Assembly: GCF_018986915.1 (NCBI RefSeq)
Contig: NZ_CP076723.1
Coordinates: 3,535,001 to 3,599,000, forward strand
Length of the DNA: 64,000 nucleotides
DNA from: Geomonas oryzisoli
Lineage (GTDB): Bacteria > Desulfobacterota > Desulfuromonadia > Geobacterales > Geobacteraceae
Reading direction: 5' to 3'
Positions 56,607 through 64,000 of the stretch are shown one piece after another (position 1 is the stretch's first letter; the number at the start of each line of letters is the position of its first letter). Under the pieces are notes generated by a model. It made no database searches. It saw only the letters and a program-made list of their open reading frames with translations, and had not been told where the DNA came from. Made by a program: the position numbers and the translations under genes.

Positions 56607-58748
56607 ATGCGGGCAGCATCGAAGCGCAATCAAAGACGCGAGATAAACAAGATCGTCGGGGTCTATGCCCTCTTCGGCAGCGCCTGGATCTACCTCTCCG
56701 GCTACGCACTGATCTGGCTGGTTTCGGACCGCCACATCGCGGAACAGATCGAGGTCTACAAGGGGCTCATGTTCATCATGGTCACTTCTGCGCTGCTCTA
56801 CCAGCTGATCTCGCGCTTTGCGGGGCGCCTGGCGGAGTCGGTAGACCGGCTGGAGCAGAGCGAGGCCCGGTTCCAGGCCATCTACCACAACGTCAACGAC
56901 GCTCTCTTCATCCACGATGCCGCCACCGGGCAACTGGTAGACGTGAACCGCACCATGTGCGAGATGTTCGGCTACACGCCCGAGGAGGCCCACAGCCTGA
57001 CCGTTGGAGAGCTGAGCCTTGGGGAACCGCCTTACACGGACGAAGACGCGTGGCTTCTTTTGCAGCAGGCGGCGTCGGGTCCCCCGATGACGGTCAGGTG
57101 GCGCAGCAAGAAGAAGGACGGCTCGCTGTTCTGGTCCGAGGTCAGCCTGCGCCGGGCCGATATCGGCGGCAGCGACCGCATCATCGTCCTCGTGCGCGAC
57201 ATCACCGCGCGTCACGAAATCGAGGAAGCCCTGCAGCAAAACGAGGAGATCCTCAAGGTCCTCATGGAGGAGATGCCGGCAGGGGTGGGCTGGGCCGACG
57301 AGAGTGGCAGGGTCCAGTACCTCAACAGCTACGTCAGCGACTGGCTGGGGTTCGTCTCCGAGGATCGCCCCACCCTGGAAGAGCTTATGCAACGCGCCCT
57401 GCCCGACCCGGCTTACCGGGACCGGACCCTGGCACCCTGGCGCGAGGAAATCGGGAAGACGACGCTGGAGAGCGGTACACCGATCACGCCGCTGGAGGCG
57501 AAAATTTCCTGCGTCGACGGCTCCTCGAGGCACGTCATCCTCAATACCCGTCTGGTCCGCCACCGTCTCCTGTTCACCCTGACCGACATCACCAAATGGG
57601 AGGCGATGCAACAAGAGGTGCTCAAGGCCCAGAAGCTGGAATCCCTCGGGGTCCTGGCAGGCGGCATCGCCCACGACTTCAACAACATCCTCACCGGCAT
57701 CCTCGGCAACCTATCCTTCGCCGAACTGCTGCTCGACCAGGATCATCCGGCGCGGGGAGCGGTGAAAAACGCCGAAAAGGCGTCGCAACGCGCCGCCGAA
57801 CTGGCGCACCAACTCCTCACCTTTTCCAGAGGTGGCCAGCCTATCAAGAAAGTGGTTCCGCTGGGCCGGCTCCTGCAGGAATCCCTCACCCTCGCCCTGC
57901 ACGGCACCAAGGTGCAGACCCGGCTGAACCTCCAGGAAGGGCTCCATGCCATCGAGGCGGACGAGGGGCAGATGAACCAGGCCTTCTCCAACGTCATCAT
58001 CAACGCCTGCCAGGCCATGCCCGGCGGCGGGGTTCTGACCGTGACCGCCGAGAACCTGCCGCTTGCCGCCAACAACAGCCAGACACTCCCCCCCGGCGAT
58101 TACGCGAAGATATCCTTCAGCGATGAAGGGTGCGGCATCGCGTACGAGGACCAGAAGCTCATCTTCGATCCCTACTACAGCACCAAACCGGGAGGGAGCG
58201 GGCTGGGCCTTGCCTCGGTGCACTCCATCGTCATCAAGCATGGCGGCAGAGTCGAGGTGACCTCCGCCCCCGGAGCGGGAACCACCCTCACCTTCTACCT
58301 CCCCTCCGCGGGCGAGGCGGTGGCGGAAGAGGCGCCGCGGCAACCGGAGCGGAACACCAAGGCGGGGGAAGGGACGGTGCTGGTCATGGACGACGAAGAG
58401 GCGATCAGGACGCTGACCCGGGACATGCTGCAGTACCTGGGGTACCAGGTGGTGACCTGCGCGACCGGAGAGGAAGCGGTGAGCCTGTACCGGGAGGCGG
58501 CCCAGGCCGGAAGGCCTTTCGCGGTGGCGATCATGGATCTCACCATACCCGCCGCCATGGGGGGCAAGGAGGCGGCACAACAGATCCTGGCATTTGATCC
58601 CGCTGCCAGGCTGATCGTCTCCAGCGGCTATTCCAACGATCCCGTCATGGCGGAACATGCCGAATACGGCTTCTGCGCCGCCGTCGTCAAGCCGTACCGT
58701 TGCGACGAACTGCAACAGGCCCTGGAGCGGGTGCTGTCCGCCCCGTAA
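56607..58748 (+). CDS. Hybrid sensor histidine kinase with PAS domains
   Basis: 713 aa: two membrane helices (about residues 17-40 and 53-72), with only a short periplasmic loop; PAS domain 1 (about 88-210), PAS domain 2 (about 220-345), a HisKA dimerisation domain with the phospho-His in GGIAHDFNNILTGILGN (about 355), an ATPase domain with GSGLGLASVHSIVIKHGG (G box), and a receiver domain (about 590-710) with Asp in IMDLTIP. A GGGAG site precedes ATG 56607. The signal is unknown; the small external loop and tandem PAS domains suggest intracellular sensing. No partner regulator is adjacent. Confidence 0.9.
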   Translation: MRAASKRNQRREINKIVGVYALFGSAWIYLSGYALIWLVSDRHIAEQIEVYKGLMFIMVTSALLYQLISRFAGRLAESVDRLEQSEARFQAIYHNVNDALFIHDAATGQLVDVNRTMCEMFGYTPEEAHSLTVGELSLGEPPYTDEDAWLLLQQAASGPPMTVRWRSKKKDGSLFWSEVSLRRADIGGSDRIIVLVRDITARHEIEEALQQNEEILKVLMEEMPAGVGWADESGRVQYLNSYVSDWLGFVSEDRPTLEELMQRALPDPAYRDRTLAPWREEIGKTTLESGTPITPLEAKISCVDGSSRHVILNTRLVRHRLLFTLTDITKWEAMQQEVLKAQKLESLGVLAGGIAHDFNNILTGILGNLSFAELLLDQDHPARGAVKNAEKASQRAAELAHQLLTFSRGGQPIKKVVPLGRLLQESLTLALHGTKVQTRLNLQEGLHAIEADEGQMNQAFSNVIINACQAMPGGGVLTVTAENLPLAANNSQTLPPGDYAKISFSDEGCGIAYEDQKLIFDPYYSTKPGGSGLGLASVHSIVIKHGGRVEVTSAPGAGTTLTFYLPSAGEAVAEEAPRQPERNTKAGEGTVLVMDDEEAIRTLTRDMLQYLGYQVVTCATGEEAVSLYREAAQAGRPFAVAIMDLTIPAAMGGKEAAQQILAFDPAARLIVSSGYSNDPVMAEHAEYGFCAAVVKPYRCDELQQALERVLSAP

Positions 58749-58763
58749 CCGGCGCCGGTTCAG

Positions 58764-59318
58764 CTACTCCGGTTCCCGCCCCCACAGCTCCTTCAATCTC
58801 CAGTTGCGGCCGCACCCCTCGTGGTAGCGCTGGTAATGGTAGGGTTCCTTCTTGTAGTACTGACGGTGGTACTCCTCCGCCGGGTAGAACTCGGAGGCGG
58901 GGAGTATCTGCGTGACGACGGCTGCACCGAGACGGTTACTCTGCTCCGCTTCCTGCCTGCTCTCCTCGGCTTCCCGCTTCTGTTCCTCGTCCAGATAAAA
59001 GACGGCGGTCTGGTACTGGCTGCCGTAGTCGCAAAACTGGCGGTTTTTGGTGGTGGGATCGATGTTGCGCCAGAACACCCGCAGCAGTTCGCGGTAACTG
59101 ACACGCCCCGGGTCGAAGACGATCTCGACCGCCTCGACGTGCCCGGTCTCCCCCTCGCAGACCTCCCGGTAGCTGGGGTTGGGCGTGGTGCCGCCGGTAT
59201 AGCCGGGGAGCACCGAGAGCACCCCCGGCATCTTGTCGAAGACCGGCTCCATGCACCAGAAGCAGCCACCGGCAAAGATGGCGGTTTCGGTGGTGGTGTC
59301 GGTGGCGTGGTTTTTCAT
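58764..59318 (-). CDS. msrA: Peptide methionine sulfoxide reductase MsrA
   Basis: Repairs S-methionine sulfoxide in proteins. 184 aa with active-site GGCFWC near residue 18-23, GYTGGTTPNPSYREVCEGETGHVEAVEIVFDP, and the FCDYGSQYQTAVFY segment. Start ATG 59318 is preceded by GGGAGG; the 17-codon extension upstream is rejected. It converges on the histidine kinase gene, with only 15 bp between them. Confidence 0.95.
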   Translation of the reverse strand: MKNHATDTTTETAIFAGGCFWCMEPVFDKMPGVLSVLPGYTGGTTPNPSYREVCEGETGHVEAVEIVFDPGRVSYRELLRVFWRNIDPTTKNRQFCDYGSQYQTAVFYLDEEQKREAEESRQEAEQSNRLGAAVVTQILPASEFYPAEEYHRQYYKKEPYHYQRYHEGCGRNWRLKELWGREPE

Positions 59319-59357
59319 GGTTCCTCCCTTGGTGCCGAGCGTCCGGCGGGCGTTGAG

Positions 59358-59387
59358 GGGGACAGGCACCTGGCGGAGCCAGTCCCC
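59358..59387. repeat. REP-like palindrome (second locus)
   Basis: A GGGGACAGGCACCTGGCGGA unit followed by GCCAGTCCCC, 30 bp, matching the unit at 53882-53910 at nearly all positions. Lies between msrA and the GspE-type gene. Confidence 0.85.
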
Positions 59388-59400
59388 TTCGGCGCTCGAA

Positions 59401-59424
59401 CGTCCGACTGGTCCGACTGGTCAG
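59401..59424. repeat. GTCCGACTG iteron at the end of the GspE-type gene
   Basis: Two direct GTCCGACTG units and a partial third (GTCAG), which overlaps the stop codon of the gene at 59421. Related clusters are at 34385-34452 and 49912-49950. Confidence 0.75.
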
Positions 59425-61208
59425 CCTGTGACCGCGATGACTTCCTCGTAGGTGGTGATTCCTTCCAGCATCTTCCGCACTGCCTGTTCGCGCAGCGTCA
59501 CAAGGCCGTCTTTCCGGGCTGCTGCCTGCAACCCGGCCAGGTCGACCCGCTCGCTGATGGCCCCCTTGATGGTTTCGTTCACGTCCAGCACCTCGAAGAT
59601 CCCGGTCCTTCCCTTGTAGCCGGTGCCGCGACATTCAGCGCACCCCTCCCCGGACCAGACCCTGGCGGGCCGCTTCAATCCCAGGTACTCCAGCTCCTCG
59701 GCGCTCAACTGGCTCTCCCGTTTGCAGGCGGGACAGATCCGGCGCAACAGCCTCTGTGCGATGATGCCGATCACGGTCGAGGAGATCAGAAACGAGGGAA
59801 CACCGAGGTCGATCAACCGCGTCACGGAGGAAGGGGCGTCGTTGGTGTGCAGCGTGGAAAGGACCAGGTGCCCGGTGAGGGCGGCCTGCACCGCGTTCTC
59901 GGCGGTCTCCTTGTCCCGGATCTCGCCGATCATGATGATGTCGGGATCCTGGCGGAGCACGTTTCTGAGCACCTTGTCGAAGGTCACCCCGATGCCGCTT
60001 TGCACCCCCACCTGGTTGAACTCCTCCATCACCATCTCGATGGGGTCTTCGACGGTGACGATGTTGACTTCGGGCGAGGAAAGCGTCCTGAGCGACGAGT
60101 AGAGCGTGGTGGTCTTGCCGCTGCCGGTGGGGCCGGTGACCAGGATGATCCCGTTGGGGCGGCGCAGGAAGGAACTGTAGAGCTGGTACTCGCGCGGATA
60201 GAAGCCGATCGAGTCCAATTCCTGCATCAGCACGTCCGGGTCGAAGATCCTGATCACCACCTTCTCCCCGAAGGCGACCGGCAGGGTTGAGACGCGCAGC
60301 TCTACTTCGCGCCCCTCATGGCTGGTCTTGATCCTGCCGTCCTGGGGACGCCGCTTCTCGGCCAGGTCCATGCGGGAGAGCATCTTGATCCGGGACACGA
60401 TGGGGGGATGCAGCGGCTTGGGCACCACGTGGACGTTGTGCAGCACCCCGTCCACCCGCAGGCGCACCAGCGTCTTCTCCCTCTTTGGCTCGATGTGGAT
60501 GTCGCTCGCCCGCTGGTCGAAGGCGTACTGCAGCAGGAAGTCCACCGCCGAGATGATGTTGCGGTCGGTCCCTTCGATCTCGTGCCCGCTCTTTAAGCGC
60601 ACGAACTGCTCCAGGTTCCCCAGGTCCACCGCCGTGGACACCTCGCTCTCGGCGGCCTGCACCGAGGCCCGGAAGCCGAAGAACTCCCTCAGGATCTTCA
60701 GGATATCGTTGCGCGAGGCGAGCACCCGGCGAAACTCCATCCTTTTCACAGCCTTCAGCTCGTCGATGACCTCGTCGTTGAAAGGATCGGCGACGGCGAG
60801 GGTCACCACCCCGTCCGCGTATCCGACCGGGACGATCAGGTGCCTCAGTGCGAAGGGGCGGGAGATGTGGGCAGTGACCAGGTCGAGGTCGAGCTTCATC
60901 GGGTTGATCTTCAGGTAGGGAAGCCCCACTGCGGCGGCAAGCACCTCGGTGATGGCGTCTTCGGTGAGGAGCCTTCCGCCGGAATCGGGGACCTCCAGGT
61001 TCATCGAGGCGATGATCTCTGCGGGGGAGGGCTTTTCCGGGGTCTGCTGCAGCCGCCGGGAATATCCTGCCTGCTGCGCGCCCGCCAGCCGGTGGGCCTG
61101 CGCGTCCCCCTTGGCAAGCAGCTCCGCGGACTGCTTCTCGTCGATCAGTCCCCGCTGCAAAAGGATCTGCACGACGTTCTTGATGGTGACCATCTTCTTT
61201 TTCTGCAT
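59421..61208 (-). CDS. GspE/PulE/PilB-family secretion ATPase
   Basis: Hexameric motor ATPase for type II secretion or type IV pilus assembly. 595 aa: N-terminal T2SSE_N/MshEN-like domain (about 80-200), central ATPase with Walker A GPTGSGKTTTLYS (about 350), Asp box EDPIE, Walker B (DIIMIGEIRDKETAENAVQAALTGH), and a C-terminal zinc site (CPACK ... CAECRGTGYKGRTGIFEVL). Start ATG 61208 follows AAAGGG by 8 bases. No pilin, PilC or secretin gene is near, so pilus versus secretion cannot be decided here. Confidence 0.92.
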   Translation of the reverse strand: MQKKKMVTIKNVVQILLQRGLIDEKQSAELLAKGDAQAHRLAGAQQAGYSRRLQQTPEKPSPAEIIASMNLEVPDSGGRLLTEDAITEVLAAAVGLPYLKINPMKLDLDLVTAHISRPFALRHLIVPVGYADGVVTLAVADPFNDEVIDELKAVKRMEFRRVLASRNDILKILREFFGFRASVQAAESEVSTAVDLGNLEQFVRLKSGHEIEGTDRNIISAVDFLLQYAFDQRASDIHIEPKREKTLVRLRVDGVLHNVHVVPKPLHPPIVSRIKMLSRMDLAEKRRPQDGRIKTSHEGREVELRVSTLPVAFGEKVVIRIFDPDVLMQELDSIGFYPREYQLYSSFLRRPNGIILVTGPTGSGKTTTLYSSLRTLSSPEVNIVTVEDPIEMVMEEFNQVGVQSGIGVTFDKVLRNVLRQDPDIIMIGEIRDKETAENAVQAALTGHLVLSTLHTNDAPSSVTRLIDLGVPSFLISSTVIGIIAQRLLRRICPACKRESQLSAEELEYLGLKRPARVWSGEGCAECRGTGYKGRTGIFEVLDVNETIKGAISERVDLAGLQAAARKDGLVTLREQAVRKMLEGITTYEEVIAVTG

Positions 61209-61240
61209 GGCCGACACCCTTTAATGGGAACAAGTATGCG

Positions 61241-61269
61241 ATTATCGGCGAGAACCTTAGTGATGTCAA
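61241..61269 (-). promoter_or_regulatory. Consensus promoter of the GspE-type gene
   Basis: Minus-strand TTGACA (61269-61264) and GATAAT (61246-61241), 17-bp spacer, about 40 bp before the ATG. It is back to back with the plus-strand promoter at 61282-61309; the two -35 boxes are 12 bp apart. Confidence 0.75.
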
Positions 61270-61281
61270 GGAGGTGCAAGT

Positions 61282-61309
61282 TTGACAACGGGCGCCCCGC
61301 CGATATCAT
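61282..61309 (+). promoter_or_regulatory. Promoter of the phasin-like/UbiB pair
   Basis: TTGACA (61282-61287) and TATCAT (61304-61309) with a 16-bp spacer, about 50 bp before the phasin-like ATG. Confidence 0.65.
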
Positions 61310-61364
61310 TAAATGGCGCCTATGAGGAAGGCGTGCCACTACCAGTTGCCAAAGGAGGGATACC

Positions 61365-61697
61365 ATGTTCGAACTGTTCGAGAAGGCTGTGCTGACGGCG
61401 CTCGGCGCGGCGGCGCTCACCCAGAAAAAAGGGGAGGAGCTGATCCAGGAAATGAAGTCCCGCTACAAGATCAGCGAGGAGGAAGGACGCGCCTTTCTGG
61501 ACCGGATCCAGGAGATGGCGCGCACGGGACAGCAAAAAACCGCCGAGGTGGCCGAAGCCGAGGTGAAGAAGGCGCTGGACCGTATGGGCATGGTGCCGCG
61601 CGAGGATTTCGAGAAACTGGAACGGCGCGTCAGGGCGCTCGAGACGCTTGCGGCGGAGAGCGTGGCCTCCCAGCCGGAGGATGAGTGCTTAGGATAG
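61365..61697 (+). CDS. Phasin-family (PhaF-like) protein
   Basis: A 110-aa helical protein: MFELFEKAVLTALGAAALTQKKGEE, a charged central helix (EEGRAFLDRIQEMARTGQQKT) and a C-terminal coiled coil (PREDFEKLERRVRALE). It resembles the short phasin-family proteins that surround polyhydroxyalkanoate granules, though such proteins also occur without granules. GGAGG precedes ATG 61365. It overlaps the UbiB-family gene by 13 bp, so the two are translated together. A granule role here is inference. Confidence 0.75.
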   Translation: MFELFEKAVLTALGAAALTQKKGEELIQEMKSRYKISEEEGRAFLDRIQEMARTGQQKTAEVAEAEVKKALDRMGMVPREDFEKLERRVRALETLAAESVASQPEDECLG

Positions 61698-63370
61698 TAA
61701 ACATAAACCGCAACGTCAGGAGCATCCGGCGTTACCGTCAGATCATCACGGTGCTCGGCGGCTACGGGCTGGGGCACCTGCTGGAGTACCTGAACCTCGG
61801 CCAGGTGGTCGACTTCTCGCGCCGCGTATTCAGGCGACGATCCCCGGTGGCGGAGCACCTGACGCCGCCGGAGCGCCTGCGCCTCGCCCTGGAGGAGCTC
61901 GGCACCACCTTCATCAAGCTGGGGCAGCTCCTCTCCACCCGCGCCGACATCATCCCCGCCTCGTTCGTCCAGGAACTGGCCCACCTGCAGGACAAGATCC
62001 CCTGTCTTCCCTTCGAGGAGATCAGGGTGCAGATCGAGCACGAGCTGGGGGTCCCCCTGGAACAACGCTTCCTGCACGTGGAACCGGAAGCGATCGCGGG
62101 GGCCTCCATCGCCCAGGTGCACCGCGCTACGCTCATCACCGGCGAGGACGTGGTGGTCAAGGTGCGCCGTCCGGGGGTGGTCGAGGCGGTGGAAACGGAC
62201 ATCGACATCCTCATGGGAGTGGCGCTCCTCCTGGAGCGCCACATGGCTCGTAGCGACATCTACGACCCGGTCGGGGTGGTGCGCGAGTTCTCCTACACCA
62301 TCAGGCGCGAGATGGACCTGACCCGTGAGGGGCACGCCATCGAGAAGATCCGCGACAACTTCAAGGGGGACCCCAACCTCTACTTCCCACGGGTGTACTG
62401 GGAGGCCACCGCCAAGGGGGTGCTCACCACCGAGTACGTCGAGGGGATCAAGGTAAGCGACATCTGCGCCATCGAGGCGGCGGGGCTGGACCGGCGCGAG
62501 ATCGCCCGCCGCGGCGCCCGGGCCTTTCTGGAGATGGTACTGGAGCACGGCTTTTTCCACGGCGACCCCCACCCCGGCAACGTGCTGATCTTCAAGGACA
62601 ACGTGATCTGCCTGCTCGACTTCGGCATGGTGGGACGGCTCGACCCGGCGGTGAAACGCTACCTGACCGACGTCCTGGTGGCGGTGATCAACCGCGATGT
62701 GGAGGGGCTAGCCTACGTCATCGTGGAGGCCGGCGACGCCGGCGAAACGGTGAACATGCAGGCCCTGAAAAAGGCGCTCGCCGAGTTCATGGACAGCTAC
62801 CTCGAGATCCCTCTCAAGGAGATCGAGGTGGGCCGCATGCTCATGGAGTTCATCGACCTGATCTCCACGCACCGCATCAAGGTGCACCCGGACCTGACCA
62901 TGCTGGTCAAGGTGCTGGTGGTGGTCGAGGGGATGGGGCGCAAGCTCGACCCAGATTTCGACATGGTCGGGCACCTGCGCCCCTTCCTGGAGCGGGAGTT
63001 CCGCCGCCAGCGCTCCCCCGGGCGCCTGTTCCAGGAGATGGAGCAGGGGGTGGAGGGCTACCTCACCCTGGCGCGCAACCTGCCGCGCGACATCAAGGAG
63101 ATCCTGAACAAGATCAACCGCAACAAGTTCCGCATCGACCTGGAGCACCGCGGGCTGGACCGCTTCTCCAAGGAACTGGACCGCTCGGCGAACCGGCTCT
63201 GTCTCTCCCTGATCATCGCCGCGCTCCTGATCGGCTCGTCCATCGCCATGCAGGGCAACCGCGGCCCCATGCTCTGGGGCTTTCCCGCCTTCGCCTTTTT
63301 CGGCTTCAGCTGTGCCGGGATAGTCGGGGTGTGGTGGATGGTCGCCATCCTCCGCTCCGGCAGACTGTAG
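61685..63370 (+). CDS. UbiB/ABC1-family protein kinase-like protein
   Basis: Atypical kinase of the ABC1/ADCK/UbiB family, linked to quinone biosynthesis in many bacteria. 561 aa: KLGQLLSTRADIIP (KxGQ motif, about residue 80), EDVVVKVRRPGV with the ATP-site Lys, ASIAQVHRA Ala-rich loop, FFHGDPHPGNVLI catalytic loop and LLDFGMVGRL (DFG). Two C-terminal membrane helices (about 505-525 and 535-555) anchor it. The GTG start at 61685 follows GGAGG and overlaps the phasin-like gene. The quinone link is from family knowledge. Confidence 0.9.
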   Translation: MLRIVNINRNVRSIRRYRQIITVLGGYGLGHLLEYLNLGQVVDFSRRVFRRRSPVAEHLTPPERLRLALEELGTTFIKLGQLLSTRADIIPASFVQELAHLQDKIPCLPFEEIRVQIEHELGVPLEQRFLHVEPEAIAGASIAQVHRATLITGEDVVVKVRRPGVVEAVETDIDILMGVALLLERHMARSDIYDPVGVVREFSYTIRREMDLTREGHAIEKIRDNFKGDPNLYFPRVYWEATAKGVLTTEYVEGIKVSDICAIEAAGLDRREIARRGARAFLEMVLEHGFFHGDPHPGNVLIFKDNVICLLDFGMVGRLDPAVKRYLTDVLVAVINRDVEGLAYVIVEAGDAGETVNMQALKKALAEFMDSYLEIPLKEIEVGRMLMEFIDLISTHRIKVHPDLTMLVKVLVVVEGMGRKLDPDFDMVGHLRPFLEREFRRQRSPGRLFQEMEQGVEGYLTLARNLPRDIKEILNKINRNKFRIDLEHRGLDRFSKELDRSANRLCLSLIIAALLIGSSIAMQGNRGPMLWGFPAFAFFGFSCAGIVGVWWMVAILRSGRL

Positions 63371-63562
63371 CAAAAAAGCCACACTCCCCGTTGCACTGGC
63401 ACCACAGGCGCAAAATCACCACACCCTCCCCCCGCCCCTACCGCCGCCCCGCTACCGTCTACACACCCGAAGCTGCGACCTTTTTTCCAATGAGAAACAG
63501 CGCGCCCGATTTGGCTTATTATTTGCTAGATAGTAAGCATACTGATTATCGGGAGCAAGCAG
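63371..63562 (+). other. Spacer between UbiB-family gene and lpxC
   Basis: 192 bp without a credible frame. The first half is C-rich and low in structure. The second half is AT-rich and probably holds the lpxC promoter: TTGGCT (63513-63518) followed after 17 bp by TAAGCA is a weak candidate. No terminator is evident. Confidence 0.4.
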
Positions 63563-64000
63563 ATGATATTCCAGCAGACATTGGGCAACAAGGTAACCTT
63601 CAGCGGCATCGGCCTGCACACCGGCAAGACGATCACCATCACGCTGCGTCCGGCTGAGCCCGGCACCGGCGTCGTCTTCCACAGGGTTGACCTCACCCCG
63701 GCTGTCTCCATCGAAGCGCACGCCAGCAACGTGGTCAACACCAGGCTCTCCACCACCATCGGCCGCGGCGAAGTAAGCGTCTCCACCATAGAGCACCTCA
63801 TGGCGGCCCTGTACGGCTGCGGCATCGACAACGCGCACGTCGACATCAACGGCCCCGAGGTCCCGATCATGGACGGCAGCGCCGCCCCCTTCGTGGCCGC
63901 CATCGTCAAGGCCGGCATCAAGGAATCCAAGAAGCCGCGCAAGTACCTGGTGATCAAGAAGCCGGTTTCCGTGACCGAAGGGGACAAGAAAGCCTCCATC
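63563..64000 (+). CDS. lpxC: UDP-3-O-acyl-N-acetylglucosamine deacetylase (partial, cut by window end)
   Basis: First 146 residues of LpxC, the zinc deacetylase that commits to lipid A synthesis in Gram-negative bacteria. It starts MIFQQTLGNKVTFSGIGLHTGK, with GLHTG from the substrate pocket, and has the zinc-site His of STIEHLMAALYG (about residue 78) and the EVPIMDGSAAPFVAAI motif. GGGAG precedes ATG 63563. The second zinc-binding region is past the window. Confidence 0.95.
   Translation, partial: MIFQQTLGNKVTFSGIGLHTGKTITITLRPAEPGTGVVFHRVDLTPAVSIEAHASNVVNTRLSTTIGRGEVSVSTIEHLMAALYGCGIDNAHVDINGPEVPIMDGSAAPFVAAIVKAGIKESKKPRKYLVIKKPVSVTEGDKKASI

Noticed and set aside
61679-61690. Frameshift joining the phasin-like and UbiB-family genes
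   Set aside because: Both genes have their own ribosome-binding sites and starts, and the 13-bp overlap is a normal coupling arrangement.

Overview
This window is a GC-rich, almost entirely housekeeping stretch of a Gram-negative chromosome. Protein style, gene order, an lpxC gene (lipid A, hence an outer membrane), 6S RNA beside zapA, RNase Y/YmdB and the kinds of short dispersed repeats all suggest a member of the Geobacter/Citrifermentans group (Desulfuromonadales). That assignment is recognition from the sequence alone, not a database result.

Layout. (1) 1-5.2 kb, minus strand: zapB-like, zapA, 6S RNA, 5-formyl-THF cyclo-ligase, rny, ymdB and tyrS, read from a strong promoter at 5235-5263 and ending at a hairpin terminator at 91-126. 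(2) 5.3-10.5 kb, minus strand: smc, a Roadblock/LC7 gene and ftsY. (3) 10.6-30.1 kb, minus strand: one very long str-S10-spc-alpha cluster (rpsL, rpsG, fusA, tuf, rpsJ to rplQ) containing secY, adk, map and rpoA, with a consensus promoter before rpsL and a terminator after rplQ; infA is not at its usual place. (4) 30.1-43.9 kb, minus strand: tRNA-Thr, tRNA-Tyr, tRNA-Gly, tRNA-Thr, second tuf, rpmG, tRNA-Trp, secE, nusG, rplK, rplA, an L10-type leader, rplJ, rplL, attenuator, rpoB and rpoC. (5) 44.3-53.5 kb: a small DUF2917 gene on plus, then on minus leuB, two different asd genes, truA, rplM, rpsI, argC, a YgiQ-family radical SAM gene and a YciI-like gene, with several palindromic repeats between them. 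(6) 53.9-64 kb: ChaN-PDZ lipoprotein, glgC and a hybrid histidine kinase on plus; msrA and a GspE/PilB-type ATPase on minus; phasin-like protein, UbiB-family kinase and the start of lpxC on plus.

How it works together. Regions 3 and 4 hold most of the translation and transcription core: about 30 ribosomal proteins, EF-G, two EF-Tu genes, RNA polymerase alpha/beta/beta', NusG, SecE and SecY. Region 2 links chromosome organisation with membrane targeting. Region 5 carries aspartate-family, leucine and arginine biosynthesis steps. I found no CRISPR array, prophage, integrative element, intact insertion sequence or defence system. The unusual material is on a small scale: paired palindromic elements flanking argC, a GTCCGAC-type iteron in three spacers, GGGGACAGG REP-like palindromes, near-identical tuf copies with a sharply bounded identical tract, a decayed duplication of the rpsL 3' end, two asd families side by side, and several UUG starts in ribosomal protein genes.
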